DNA from: Datisca glomerata
Lineage: Eukaryota > Streptophyta > Magnoliopsida > Cucurbitales > Datiscaceae
DNA length: 64,000 bases
Direction: 5' to 3'
Assembly: GCA_003255025.1 (NCBI GenBank)
Contig: QANY01009435.1
Coordinates: forward strand, 496,001-560,000
In this document: positions 11,038 to 24,022 of the stretch, piece after piece
Layout: each line of letters starts with the position of its first letter
Numbering within the stretch: the first letter of the stretch is position 1
Notes under the pieces: model-generated
The model's input: only the letters and a program-made list of their open reading frames with translations
The model's database searches: none
Told to the model about the DNA's origin: nothing
Position numbers and translations under genes: made by a program

Positions 11038-12191
11038 CTGATTTCTGAACCATTTACATGTGAAGCAATAATAGAAACTCCATCTTCACCAACCTTAAGC
11101 AAACCCTGCAAAGTCTGGCTATCAAAATTCAATAGTAAAACCATTTACAAGTGATGAAAAAAGATGATATAAATGATGAGAAGTGTCATACATACATATA
11201 TATATATATATATTGTACCTTTTGAGAATCACAAACAACAAGATGACCATCCTTTGTTGATGTGCTTCCAAGTAAAGTCTGGCTATCAATATGCTTCCAA
11301 TCCTCGCAAGACCCATTTGGGTGCAATCTTTTAATCCAACCATCTCTAGTTGCTGTATACAATCTACCCTCTTTATCCACACTCACATCTTCTGGCTCCT
11401 TCACTATTCCTTCTCCAACTTTACTTGCTCTCTAATAATAAATATAAGTTAAATCACAAAACAACCACTACAACTGAATACAAAGAGCCAAATTAACCTA
11501 AACTTAAAAGGGGTTAAACTTTTAGAGTAAGTGTTAATTTAACATAATATCATAACAATAATATGAGATTAAATCCTTAATCATGTTCATCTCGGTTGGT
11601 ACAAAGGTTAGCTCTTATACTCATATAATGAGATAATGAGTTCGCAATAGTAAGTAATACTTAGTAGAAAAAATGTATTTATCTCCGATCAAAATCAGGG
11701 ATTAACATGTTAAACTATAAGCAATATAAAATCAATTTACAATATGCAAGACAAATATATTAAGAAATAATATCAAATTCGCCTTAACCCAATAATAAAT
11801 ATATATTTTTAATTTAAAAATACAGTTACCTACTTTTTTGGGCTATTTATAATAATTAAAAAAATTTAGGCCTATATTCTGGGTAAAGAAATTAAAATAA
11901 TAAAATTCTTAAACCCCACAAAAGCATAAAAAATTATTGAAGTAACATTACACCATAATTAATGCAAGTGAAACAACTTTTAAGTACCTGCAACTCATTG
12001 TTAATGGGCAAATGAGAAGCGGAAGAAGATGTAGGTAATTGAAGTGGGTCTGGAGATATTGGGGAGAAGAAGATGACTTGAAGTGAGAAAGCAAGCAAAC
12101 AAGCTACCAAAAAGCTTAAACAAGCAGCCATGAAAGGCCTTGAGCTTGATGAGGACTCTGTTGAAGCTGGTGAGGTTTGTCTCATAGCCAT
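11038..12191 (-). CDS. strictosidine synthase-like / APMAP-like protein, exons 1-3 only
   Basis: Three exons join in frame: 11988-12191 (68 codons), 11219-11431 (71 codons) and 11038-11105 (22 codons plus 2 bases), each with GT/AG borders. The start is ATG 12191; the upstream in-frame TTG at 12233 is not a normal start. The N-terminus has a Ser-rich cytosolic tail and one hydrophobic anchor at about residues 21-42 (MAACLSFLVACLLAFSLQVI), then FFSPISP. Next come family hallmarks: GEGIVKEPEDVSVDKEGRLY, ATRDGWIKRLHPNG, and GLLKVGEDGVSIIASHVNGS. This is the first part of the six-bladed beta-propeller of the strictosidine-synthase-like/adipocyte plasma-membrane-associated family, a membrane-anchored hydrolase-type group; alkaloid synthesis should not be assumed. 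The next conserved exon is absent for about 580 bp, after which copia A begins. The locus is thus either a truncated pseudogene or a gene with a very long transposon-filled intron continuing left of the window. Confidence 0.85.
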
Positions 12192-13130
12192 ATGACTTGC
12201 GTTGAAATTCTTATTCGGTGGATTAAAATTCAAAGAGAAACTAACTAAAGACAGGGATAAAGTGAGATTTTTCCACTAAAAAATGGTTGAAAGGGACCAG
12301 ACAATTAATGTATGATTTTGGATTTTTTTAGCTTAGATTTTTTGAGAAATGAATGGAGTTTTATGGAACAAAATTTAGTTTTCAGTAATTGTGCATGGAA
12401 ATATAATATTTTAAAGAAGAAAATGAGCACATATCAACAGATATGAAAAAAATACTAAAGATTCAGTTCTATAAAAATTAAGAATACTCAAAAAATTTCT
12501 TTCAATGTGAAAGAAATTTCTTTCACAGTTCGGTCGGTTCTTTAGGTCCCTCTAGTTCGGTTCAAAAAATATTCAGTTTTTAATAGAACTGAAACTTTAA
12601 ATTCATAATAATTTTTTTTATATATAATTTCATATCAAACCAATTTGAGTCGATAAAAAACTTTGATTTTTATTATTTTTTCAATAATATCATCATTTTA
12701 AATTTATTTTTTAAATAATAATATCGAATCGAAGAATCGAATCAAACCGAAACTCACGATTCGATTCGATTCACGTTTTTTGACATTCATGATTTAATTG
12801 AGTTCAGTTCGATTTTAGTTCACGGAATAAAATTAAATCCTGTTCACCTGTAACTGTAGCATTAATTATTGAACGTCTAAATCCAAATGAAGATGTCATT
12901 GTCAGAAGAATTTAGAGCTAAACTCCAATCATTAATTAGATTAATTATTCATTTTCTCTGCTTTAGTAGTCAAACTTGAATAATTGTTGTTATAGCAAAT
13001 GAAGGGGCATTGCTGTTTAATTTTCATCGTATTATTTTTTTGTGTTCTCTGTCCATTTTATGTCCTACAACAATACATAGACAATTTGTTTAATGCAAAG
13101 TTATAAATTCTACTAAAACGAGATCAAGGT
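12192..13130. other. intergenic, upstream of SSL
   Basis: AT-rich, no gene seen. A region at about 12525-12800 is rich in TTCGGTT and GATTCGATTCGATTC motifs on both strands, which looks like decayed non-autonomous transposon or simple repeat sequence. No clear TATA box could be assigned to the SSL start. Confidence 0.4.
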
Positions 13131-13692
13131 TGTAGTGTATTAAACCGATCAAACAGTAGTATACAAGTTTAACTTAGAGTCACAGCAAGAAATTTAGGCA
13201 GAAAAATAGAAGAGAAATAGAAGAGGAAGAAAAACTCAGAGAATTTATTCTGGTTCAGTTCACAATGAGTGAACCTATATCCAGCAGATGTAATCAATCA
13301 ATATACTATGAATAATGTATTTTTACAGGAGATCAAACTACACAAAACAGATTATAAAGTAAACTGAAGAAATGAAGAAATATCCTCATACTGAACAATA
13401 CTGCAAACCCATGCAAAATAGCTTGCTCGAGCTTGATTCAGACGATCATGGAGTCGTCGTCTTCACGTAGCATTTTCTCTGGTTTTGTGTATCCCGCGTC
13501 TCACTCCTCTAAGAGAGAGAAACTCTCCTTATACTTGGCTCTAACCGAATGCATCATGAGCAATGCTTGCAAGATGCTTCTTTAGCCAATAACAAAGCTC
13601 CAGCTGCATTTCTTAACTAATTCTGCCACCTCAGCATTAGTTAAACAACAATGACAGCTCATTGCCAGCTCATTGATGAGTCACCACTCACA
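13131..13692 (-). repeat. 3' LTR of copia B
   Basis: 562 bp, homologous to 17820-18316. It carries the extra direct motif AGCTCATTG repeated near 13655-13677, absent from the other LTR. Confidence 0.88.
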
Positions 13693-13779
13693 TTTTTCCA
13701 CATTGACTCTTTAATGAGCTTATTACGTTCATTTACAGAGAGATTGGCACCAGCTTTACTAACTTCTCAGTTAGTAATC

Positions 13780-16700
13780 ATATCAGTAACTTTAATCAAG
13801 CTCAAACATTTTTGAAACTTGATTCTTGTTACTGATTTAGTTAACATATCTGCATGATTATCTTCAGTATGAATCTTTTTCACCTTAACCTTACCTCCTT
13901 ATATCACTTCTATTTGAAATGAAATTTGATGTCAATGTGTTTTGTTCTCTCATTAAACATTTGATTTTTACTAAAGTGTATGGTGCTTTGATTATCACAA
14001 AACACCTTAACTTAATGTTGTTTTATACAAACTCTCCCACTAGCCATTGTAACCACAAAACTTCCTTTATGGCCTCTGTCAGAGCTATATATTCTGCCTC
14101 AGTGGTTGAAAGAGCTACAATAGGTTGTAAATTTGCCTTCCAACTCACAGTACACCCGAAGAGTTTAAATACAAAACCAGTAAATGACATTTTTTTGTCT
14201 AAATCCCCTGCATAATCTGACTCAACAAAGCGTATCAGACCTTCATCATCATCTTGATTCTTCTGGTAGGTTAAACCATACATACTCGTACCTCTCAAGT
14301 ACCTAAAGATCAAATTAACTGCCTGCCAATGTCATTTCCTTGGATTTCCCGTAAACCTGCTGACTATACTTGCTGCATATGCAAGATCTGGTCTTGTGCA
14401 AATCATTGAGTACATCAAACTACCAACTGTATTGGAATAAGGTATTTTACACATCTCATAATCTTTCTTGATTGATAACAGGTGACATATCAGAAGATAA
14501 CTTAATGTGAGCTGCTAAAGGTGTTTGGACTACCTTTGAGTTTTTCATTCCAAACCTATCAAGAATATTGAGAACGTAGTTACCTTGTGAAATAAACAAA
14601 GTGCTATTCTTTATGTTTCTTGATATTTCCATGCCTAGAATCCTTTTAGCAGCACCTAGATCCTTCATTTCAAATTTATTGTTAAGTTTTCTTCTCAATT
14701 TCTGTATCTCAACAAAATATGTAGATGCTATAAGCATACCATCTACATATAGGAGCAAGAAAATCTCTACACTCATAGTGACCCATTCAAAAGAAACACA
14801 ACTATCAATCATACTTATACTATATCCATTTTCAGCATAAATTCATCAAATCTGAGATAACATTGTCTTGGGGACTATTTTAAACCATATAGAGATTTGT
14901 GAAGTAAACATACATATTCTCCTTTTATTTACTTTCAAAACCTTCTGGTTGTGACATCTGTTCCTTAAGGTTTCCATGAAGAAATGCTATCTTTACATCC
15001 ATTTGTTGGAGATCTATATCAAAATAAGTGACTAAGGCTAATAACACCCTTATTGAGGTATGTTTCACTACCGGTGAGTAGACTTTATTGTAATCTACAC
15101 CCTCACATTGAGTAAAACCCTTTGCTACAAGTCTTGCCTTATACACTGGTTTTGAATGGTCAAGTACATTTTCTTTGTTCTTAAACACCCACTTGCACCC
15201 TACAATTTCTATTTTTCAGGTCTGTCCACGATTGTCCATGTCTAGTTTGCCTTGAGAGATCCCGTCTCTTCGTTCATAGCTGTCAACCACTGATTTCTAT
15301 CTTTTCTGGAGATTGTCTCCTTAAAATTTCTTGATTCTGAATCACACAAGTCTTCAGAAACCAAAAGTGTAAAGGAAATCAAGTCTGCATACCCATACCT
15401 CATAGGTGCTATGTGATTCTCCTCTCTATATCTCTAGCCAGTTGGTAACCATTTAGATCTTATTGATCTTGATATATTTCTTCTTCTTCTGCATCATCTT
15501 GCATATTGTTCTCATCATCTTGCTGTTGGTGAGAGCAATCTGAACCTCTTAATTCCACATCAGTTCTAGCTTCGTCACTGTTTGTTCTCTGTGAGCTTTC
15601 TTCAACTTCTTTGGCACTCTCCATAAACATCTCATCCTCCTTAAACAATACATCTCTACTATTGAAACATCTTGAAGAGCTTCCTTCCTTGTACCACATC
15701 TTATACCCCTTTACACCATCAGGATAGCCAAGAAACATGTACTTTTTGGCTCTTGGTTCAAGCTTATCTTGCTTTATGTGTGCATAAGCAACACACCTAA
15801 ATACCCTTAGATGTTTGAGATCTGGTGTGTTTCCAGTCCACAGTTCTTCAGGTGTTTTAAAGTCAATTGCTGCAGAAGGACTTCTGTTTATCAGGTAGGC
15901 ATCAATATTAGCTACTTCTCCATAAAATTTATTGGGCAAGTTTACACTTGACAACATGCATTTTACCCTTTCAAGGAGTGTCTTGTTCAATCTCTCCACC
16001 AAACCATTTTGGTATATGTTACAGTCTTATGTCTTACAATGCCCTGATCAGTGCAAAAACTGTTGAACTCATCATTTAGATACTCTAAACCATTGTCAGT
16101 CCTAAGCTTCTTCACTCTCTTTTCAGTTTGTAACTTAACCATCTTCTTCCAGACCTTAACCTTCTGTAAGACTTCAGTTTTTACTTTAGAGCATATAACC
16201 ACACTTTCCTTAAGAAGTCATCTATGAATCTGATAAAGTTTTTGCCTCATCCTGGAGTTTCAGTTTTGGCAGGACCCCACAAGTCTGAATGTATGTAACT
16301 CAAAGTCTCTTTAGTTCTGTACACAATCTTGATGAACTTCAATCTACATGATTTCCCAAAAACACAGTGTTCACAGAAATCTAACTTGTTCAAACTGTCA
16401 CCACATAGTAGATTATGTTTATGTAGTTCCTAGAGTCCTCTTTCTGAGGCATGGGCTAACCTCATATGCTAGAGCTTGGTTTTATCCGCAAGTGTTATTG
16501 ATGCAGTAGCTATATTTCCTATCACAATGCTTCCCAAAAATGTATACAACACATTGCTTTCGATGCCCTTCAGAATAACCAGTGAACCCTTCATGACCTT
16601 AATAGTTCCTTATTCAGCCTTGTATGAGTATCCTTTATTATTATAGATGCCTAAAGAAATTAAGTTTCTCTTTAACGCAGGAACATATCTAACTTCTTGT

Positions 16701-17716
16701 AGAATTCTCTCAATTCCATCATGAGATTTCAATCTAATAGTCCAAATCCCAATCACCATACAAGGTTTGTCATTACCAAGAAAAATATAGCCTCTATCAA
16801 TTGCTTTATAGGTCTCAAACCAATTTTCGTTAAGTGTCCATGTGAAAGGAACACCCTGAATCAAGAATCCAAATTTTCTCAGAATTCTTAGTTGTCACTA
16901 CTAGGACATCTACACTCTCATAGCCATCTTCTACTACTATTGCATCACCATTTTATGCCTCTTTCTCTTTGCCTTTGTTCTTGTTCTTTCTCTCTGGGCA
17001 CAATCTTCTAATGTGTCTTTCTTCATGACAGTGGAAACATTTGAAGGACTTATATCCACCTTTTGACTTCGATATAGATTTTCCTCTTCCTTTGTGTTCT
17101 TTCTTATCTATTCTTCCTCTAACAGCCAAGCTTTCACCAGTTTGTTCCTTCAATTCACACTTCCTCTGAAAATCCTTAGAGTTCAAAGCTCCTATAACAT
17201 CATCCAATGATAGAGTTTCCCTTCCATGCTTGAGAATATCCACAAAGTTATCATAAGACTTTGGGAGTGAATGTAGTAGCACCATTGCCTTGTCCTTGCC
17301 CTCATATTCAACCTGAATGCTCTCTAGATCTAGACACAACTTCTTGAACTCATCAATATGCTCTTGCAGGTTCTTGATGTCTTGCATCTTGAAGGTTAAT
17401 TGAGATACAATCTACTGGATAAGGATTTGGTCATGTATAGGCTTTCTAACTTAAGTCAAATTTCTGATGCAGACTTCATCTTTGCAACTTCACGCAACAC
17501 CTTATCACTTAGACTTAATATCAGTGTGTTATAGGCTCTTTTTATTATACCCTTATTCTTTTCTTCAGAGTAAGTTATTGACATCTTAACTTCACATTCT
17601 AGAGCTTCATCTAGCCCTAAATTTTCAAGGAGAACTAACATTTTCATTTTCCAAACTACAAAATCATTACTGCCATCAAATTTTTCAATATCTTGCTTTG
17701 TAGTGGAGGTTGCCAT
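13780..17716 (-). pseudogene. copia B gag-pol polyprotein (frameshifted)
   Basis: Starts at ATG 17716 (MATSTTKQDIEKFDGSNDF). Gag core runs to about 17400 and, after a break, resumes with MQDIKNLQEHIDEFKKLCLD. The zinc knuckle CFHCHEERHIRRLC (near 17040) keeps all four ligands. The protease motif ILDSGCSFHM (about 16875-16845) is intact but lies in a different frame from the following NENWFETYK block. The integrase has LRTDNGLEYL (second Asp, about 16100) and MVERLNKTL (Glu, 16002), then a long QQQDDENN/EEEE-rich linker (about 15570-15460). RT has ARLVAKGFTQ, QQMDVKIAFLHGNL, and a catalytic box YVDG in place of YVDD (about 14735). RNase H has SDYAGDLDKKMSFTGFVF and STTEAEYIALTEA. Several frame breaks and the YVDG change make it inactive. 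Confidence 0.88.
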
Positions 17717-17819
17717 TAGAGTACTTTTTATCGAGCACTTAACAAACTCTTTCAGCTCAGATTTAACACCTAAGGAGTTTCAGACTAACACTTCAACTTA
17801 ACTAGTTCTGATAGGAATT

Positions 17820-18316
17820 TGTAGTGTATTAAACCAATCAAACAATAATATGCAAGCTTAACTCAGAGTCGCAGCAAGAAATTTGGGCAGAAAAATAGAA
17901 GAGAAATGGAAGAGGAAAAGAAACTCAGAGAATTTATCCTAGTTCAGTTCACAATGAGTGAACCTATATCCACCAGCTGTAATCAATCAATCTACTATGA
18001 ATAATGTGTTTTACAGAAGATCAAACTACACAAAACAGATTATAAAGTAAATTGAAGAAATATCCTCATACTGAACAATACTGCAAACCTGTGCAAAATA
18101 GCTTGTTCGAGCATGATTCAGACTGTCATGGAGTCATCTTCTTCACGTAGCCTTTTCTCTGGTTTTTTGTATCTCGTGTCTCACTCCTCCAAGAGAGAGA
18201 AACTCTTCTTATACTCTAACCAAATGCATCATGAGCAATGCTTCTTTAGCCAATAACAAAGCTCCAACTGCATTTCTTGATTAATTCTGCCACCTCAGCA
18301 TCCGTTACCACTCACA
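17820..18316 (-). repeat. 5' LTR of copia B
   Basis: 497 bp, TG...CA, homologous to 13131-13692; flanked by AAGGC at 18317-18321. Confidence 0.88.
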
Positions 18317-19711
18317 AAGGCACTCCAAATCACAAAATATGAGTCTTACGTTAAAGTTTAACAAATTGTACCTACATGTATAGATAGGATTTGTTGATAA
18401 CAAGGTCGAGTTGTATTTAGATTATGGCAATGGAATATAATTAAAGGAATTCTGAATGAAAAATATGGCAGATTCAATTTAGTATCTGTATGTTATTATT
18501 GTCTAGAAAACACATATGTCCTACGCTGAATGACTTGATCTTTGCACATAAAGTAAATAAAGCACTCAAAGACAAGTTTGCACCAATTGAGTGTTTGCTT
18601 TGCTGAAGAGTCTCCAACACTTAAGTATTTATATATATATATATATATATCTACGTGTTGTGCACATAATTCAAAAAACTTAAATATAAATAATACATTA
18701 AGAATATTATTTTAAAATCAAAATAGAAATCATTATTTACATTATTATTAAAAAAAACTTGATGATATAAATAATAGGATAAATAATTTTATTTTAAAAT
18801 TAAAATGAAATCATTATTTGCATTTTTATTAAAAAACTTGATGATATTCTTTTTGTAGAATTATGTTATATCTCAGACAAATTTATATAATCTCTCTACT
18901 TTTTCTTGTTCGTCTATGCCGAAATAATAGAGGAAAAAGTATAAAAAATTTGTATACTTTTGCAAACTAATTAAACCTCATAACAAAATAAAAATGTAAT
19001 AATGGAATAGCCCATTGATTACCTTCTATCTAAGATGACAACTTTTTTTATTATCTTCTCCTATTTTATTGATTTTAATATTAGCTCACTATTACCATGG
19101 AAATCAATTCTTAATAGAATTATAATCTTGAAAATGGCATTTTGTGTATTATAGAATTTGACAATAAATGATACTTATAAAAATTGGAGTTCTTGAATAT
19201 AATAAGAAAGGAATGTAAAATTAATGAGAAAGACAAAAGATTGTAACATTTAAGTCATATAATTACAACCTTTTGGTCATCTTAGTCTTTTAATCTTTCT
19301 ATGTCCTTTTAATCATCAATGATTACATGCGTTAATTAATTTTCTAATACCTAACTTGTTAGGAATTTGATAATATTGATTTAATAGTATCTAACTCAGT
19401 AGTGTTTATGTTTTTAAAGGGTTTATAATTTTAATATATAAAAATATAAGATCTTATCACTACTATTTTTAAATGGGGTTTAGGAGGGAGAAACATTTTT
19501 AGACACATTTGTACAACTAAATTAACTAAATTCCAAAAGCACTCTACAACTTTGAATGTCAACTTCAACCCTTAACCCTAAACTTTTGAATGTCAACTTC
19601 AACCCTTAACCCTAAACTTTTAACGCAATTTTAGAAATACTAGTGATTAATAAAAATACAATCATCCAGAATAAAAAAGAGAAGAGAATTCTATGGATAA
19701 AGAGTTATGCA
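18317..19711. other. AT-rich intergenic sequence
   Basis: No gene seen. It contains a (TA)n run at about 18629-18650 and a pair of similar AT-rich blocks (near 18690-18770 and 18780-18845, both with AATCATTATTT and AAAAACTTGATGATAT). A 34-bp tandem repeat lies at 19551-19621. Confidence 0.5.
19551..19621. repeat. 34-bp tandem repeat with telomere-like CCCTAAAC
   Basis: Two near-perfect copies 34 bp apart (TTTGAATGTC at 19551 and 19585), each ending CCCTTAACCCTAAAC. The CCCTAAA heptamer is the usual plant telomere unit, but only one per copy is present. Confidence 0.75.
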
Positions 19712-20101
19712 TGTAAGCAATTCAATTTAATTACAATTCCATTAAGCAACCCCCAATTCTCAAATCTTTAGAACTTTATGATTTTCACATAATTGGATAT
19801 AGAAAACATACATTGATATTGTGAATTCTTTGATGTTTAAACAAATTGGTAGAAAATTGAGTTTCTCCTTCTATCCATTTCCAATACTTTAAATGATGGT
19901 CTCTTTGTATTCAATGATGGGAAGAAGAAGGACCAAATCCCTTTATTTTATTTTAGGCTTTTAATTGCACATTTCCATCAAAGGTTGCATATGTAACTTC
20001 CCTCAATTAAAATGGACCAATAGGATTTTAGTATTTTACAATTAAACCACAAATATATCATAATCATATCATATATGTCCATGGCCAAATTACGGTTTAC
20101 A
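19712..20101 (-). repeat. 3' LTR of copia C
   Basis: 390 bp, TG...CA, homologous to 37289-37676; shared landmarks include CACATAATTGGATATAGAAA and ATTTCCATCAAAGGTTGCAT. Confidence 0.88.
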
Positions 20102-21606
20102 TTCTCCCACTTGGTCATGCATAACTTCTTAATGTGGTCTAATAAATAGAACATAATGCGCATATAGTACATACTTAATCTTTCTTATATTAATCACTTA
20201 ATGCGTCATGGTTATACGAAGAATAATAATGAGTCATGGCAGTCACATGTTACTATTTTAACATAGTCCATTCCATGTACTACAATATCATCATTTTGTC
20301 TAACATGACCTATAAACGGGAGGTATAAAATGGTCCAATAAACAATCAATCCTGTTAACATTAATCTATCCATTAATGTATACTAAACAGATAAACAAGA
20401 AATACCACAAACACAAATATTAAGCTCGGAGTGTCAAATAATTATCCATAATACAAATCATGTAGAAAATATCAATAATTACATCCAAGATCCATTCTTT
20501 CAATATGTTCATTAAATATCTTTGGTGCTATCCCTTTAGATAATGGGTCTACAATCATAAGTTCGGTGCTTATATGCTTAATTGACACCCTTTATTTTTG
20601 AACTTCTTCTTTTACGTTAAAGTATTTTAATTTCATATGTTTAGCATTCTTATAATACTTGTCATTTTTTGAAAAGAATATTGTTGCAGAATTATCACAA
20701 TAAATTTTCAACGGCCTGACAATATTGTCAACAACCCTAAGTCCTGAAACAAAGTTCTGCAACCATAAACCATGAACTGTGGCCTCAAAGAATGCCACAA
20801 ACTCAACTTCCATGGTGGATGCAACAATGATCGACTGCTTCACATTTTCCTATGAAATTACCCTTCCAGCTAAAAGAAATACATAGCCAAAAGTAGGCTT
20901 TCTATTGTCGAGACATCCAGGAAAATCTGAATTTGAATATACAACCACGTCTAAATGATCAGATCTCTATAAGTGAGCATGTACTCTTTTGTTCCTTCAA
21001 ATTATCTTAGTACTTCTTCGCAACATTCCAGTGATCCAATCCTATATTACTTTGATATCTGCCCAACATTCTGACAAAAAAACTAATGTCCAGTCTAGTG
21101 CAGGTCTGAGCATACATTAAGCTCCCAACAATAGAAGCATACATAATTATTTCCATTTGTTTCCGTTTCAATTCATTCTTTGCACATTCGATACGCTAAA
21201 CTTATCATCCTTTTGAATTGGAACAACTCCACCTGGGCATTTTTCTATTTTAAATCTCTCTAAAATTTTATTGACATGTGTTTTCTGAAACAACCTTAAC
21301 ATTCCTTGTGATCTATCTCGAAATGTTTTTATCCCCATCATGTAAGTTGTCTCTCCCATATCTTTCATTTCAAAACTATTAGAGAGAAATTTCTTGGCCT
21401 CATGCAACATAGCAAGATCATTACTAGCAAGAAAAATATCATTAATATACAAAACTAGAAACATAATTTTGCTCCCATTAATCTTAAGATACCACACCGA
21501 TCAACGATGTTTTCTTTAAATCCCAAAGAAGTTATGGTATCATTGAACTTGAGATACCATTGTCGAGAAGCTTGTTTAAGTCCGTATATTTATTTCTTTA
21601 GTTTAC
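20102..21606 (-). pseudogene. copia C RT second half and RNase H
   Basis: Starts (minus) directly at the Ty3 insertion with KLKK-stop-IYGLKQASRQW (about 21600-21555), the conserved copia RT segment. It continues VLYINDIFLASNDL (catalytic box YIND instead of YVDD, about 21445), FEMKDMGETTYMMGIK and the RNase H piece VASTMEVEFVAFFEATVHGL (about 20820-20760), then CDNSATIFFSKNDKYYKNAK. It has several stops. The N-terminal half of the same RT lies at 31083-31455. Confidence 0.88.
21602..21606. repeat. left target-site duplication TTTAC of the Ty3 element
   Basis: TTTAC at 21602-21606 is identical to 31078-31082 on the other side of the Ty3 element. Confidence 0.92.
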
Positions 21607-23979
21607 TGTAAAGCCCTGATTCCCGAGAGTTAAACATGCTTGTAATTTCACAATTAAAAAAAATCCCAAATTCATTTGAAACCCTAATTTTGCATCAATT
21701 ATCGTTAAATAGCGGAAGCGGAAAAATATTTTAAGAGAATATCAACTCATTAAACTAAAATAAATGATTCATTAAATTGTAATAAAGTGAAGCACGAAAA
21801 TCTATAAGACATAAAAGTTAAACATGAATATTCATAAATTTTTGAAATAACTGAAATCAAACTGAAGTCATAATGTTATAATTTAACATAAAAATCATAA
21901 TCATACTTGCTATGACAGTTTCTCACTCCTACTGCTCACCATCACCTGCAACACAATCATCTATGGGAGGATGAGTATACTCAGGAAGTAAATTCACATA
22001 CTAATAAGTTTCACATGACATAAATGTAAACATTTTAACTCATGCAAATTTAATTTAACACATTCACTTGTCTATTACATCACATAAAATACTTGTAATA
22101 ACACAATTGATTTCGTGGTTAACATATAACTTGAACTTGTACTTATACTTGATGTTACTTGTACTTGCATGCTCATAATTTGACTAGACATATTCCCCAA
22201 TTAACAACCTAACCAGAATTGATTCACACTTGAACTTGAACTTGTAACATGAATGTGAACATGACAGATTGAGTGTCCTGAAACTTGATGTCACTTAAAA
22301 TTATCCGAACCTTAAGGACGCTAGCATGAACATGGTGACACCCAACCATATAACTTGATAACATGACATGAACAATCTGGTTATTTGATAACCAAGGGAC
22401 ATGAATAAGTCTACCACTTGTTTACTTTTCACTTTATTTGAGTTAAGATTCATAATTCACATGATCACATATACATAAGTAAACATATAACTTATTCATG
22501 AACGTAAATAATATATTTATTACGTGCATAACGCATAATATAATCATACATAACATGGTGAATAATTTCATCGTGATATGAAAAAATAAATAAAACACTT
22601 GTTCATAAGATTGAGCATCATAAAAAATAACAAAAATAAGTTTACATTATATAAGCTAACACTTATAACACATGAACTGAATTACTATGTAAATCCACTT
22701 ACCTGGATTGCTACGAATAAATTTAAAACTAATGACCTGGAATCTAAGGATCCCAGATCACAAAATAATCATATAATAACTATAATTATTAAATTAATTA
22801 GGAGGGCGAGCGAGGTCAGAAGGGGGATGAAACTGAACTGGGTGCAAACTGATCAAACGGTTCAGACCGGTTCAACTAGGTTTGGGTGGTCTGAACCGGT
22901 TCAGTTATGTTCCAGTGGTCCGGTTTGGTTTGGTCTAAAATGATTCTGCATTGGCTTATACTGGACTAGTTTGATCTAGTTCGGATGAACCGGTTCGGTC
23001 CGGGTAAACCATGGTTCATGTCAGGATTAACTGGATCACAGGACCCAGTAGTAGGCAATACAAAAAGGAACAGTGAAGGAACATAGAAAGAAAAGAAATA
23101 AACTTACCGAATGCAATAACAGTGAAGATGAACAACTACGATCCGATGAAAACGATTGAAGGGCAACCAAAATTGTAGAATTTGAGAGTGAGAAATCATA
23201 AAGAGAAATAAGAATAAATAACCAAAACAAAAGATGAGAGAAAAAAAATCAAGGGCTTACCAAAATCGATACACAACGGCAATGCGACGACGATGCCAGA
23301 AATAGAGATGAACAAAATGCCTATCGCTGAAAAATTGAGAAAAATCCAGAATTGGATATAATATAAACATTGAATAAAAGATTAAGGTTGAAAGCATGAG
23401 AAACGAGAAAAGAATGAAGAAATAGAGAAGAATTAGTTTACCTTAAATTGATGGTGGAACAAATGGAAAATGAGACAAAGAAGAAGAACGAGAAGGAGAT
23501 GGAACAGAGAGCTTGCTGGAAAAATTAAAGGAGAAGAGAAATAAACTCAGATTGATTCTTCAATGAATTGATCAAAATCTAAGTTGATTAGAGAAAATAA
23601 AAAGAAAATAAAAGAGAAGAAATAAGAAATCATTTACCTTGATTAATGGAGGATAGTTGTTGAAGAAGAAACTATATGAAGTAGCAAGCAAAAGGGGTTT
23701 TCGTTGGGTGAAGAAAACTATAAAAGAATTAGAGATGTATAGTGAAACAAAAAGGGGAGGGCTCGTGAATATAAAAGAAAATGGGAAAAAGGGGAGGGAG
23801 AGTTGTAGGTGATTACGAGGATTAGCTTGAAATAAACAAAAGAGAGATTTAGAGGAAAAATGGTTGAGAGACGTGGTGTGAGGGGAAACAAATGAGGTGA
23901 CTTAGGATGTATGCGCATATATGGTGTGAGTGGAGTTCTAAATTACAAAATACCATTTATTAAATACTTAGGTATTACA
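21607..23979 (-). repeat. 3' LTR of the Ty3 element
   Basis: Homologous to 28739-31077. Contains the CGGTTC-rich block (about 22850-23010) with repeated GAACCGGTTC-type palindromes. Open frames seen in it are not coding. Confidence 0.92.
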
Positions 23980-24022
23980 TTCTCCACTCCTTAAGAACTT
24001 TCGTCCCTGAAAGGAATATACC

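Larger units (their letters stand above)
13131..18316 (-). mobile_element. Ty1/copia retrotransposon B, both LTRs and TSD
   Basis: LTRs at 13131-13692 (3') and 17820-18316 (5') are clearly homologous and run TG...CA (plus-strand view TGTAGTG ... CTCACA). The 5-bp flanks are AAGGT (13126-13130) and AAGGC (18317-18321), a 4/5 TSD. The purine-rich tract TGTGGAAAAA (minus) precedes the 3' LTR. Between them lies a single minus-strand gag-protease-integrase-RT-RNase H polyprotein with a few stops and frameshifts. The 5' LTR lacks about 65 bp that the 3' LTR has near 13635-13680. The primer site next to the 5' LTR (CCTATCAGAACTAG) looks like a mutated TGGTATCAGAGC. Confidence 0.9.
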
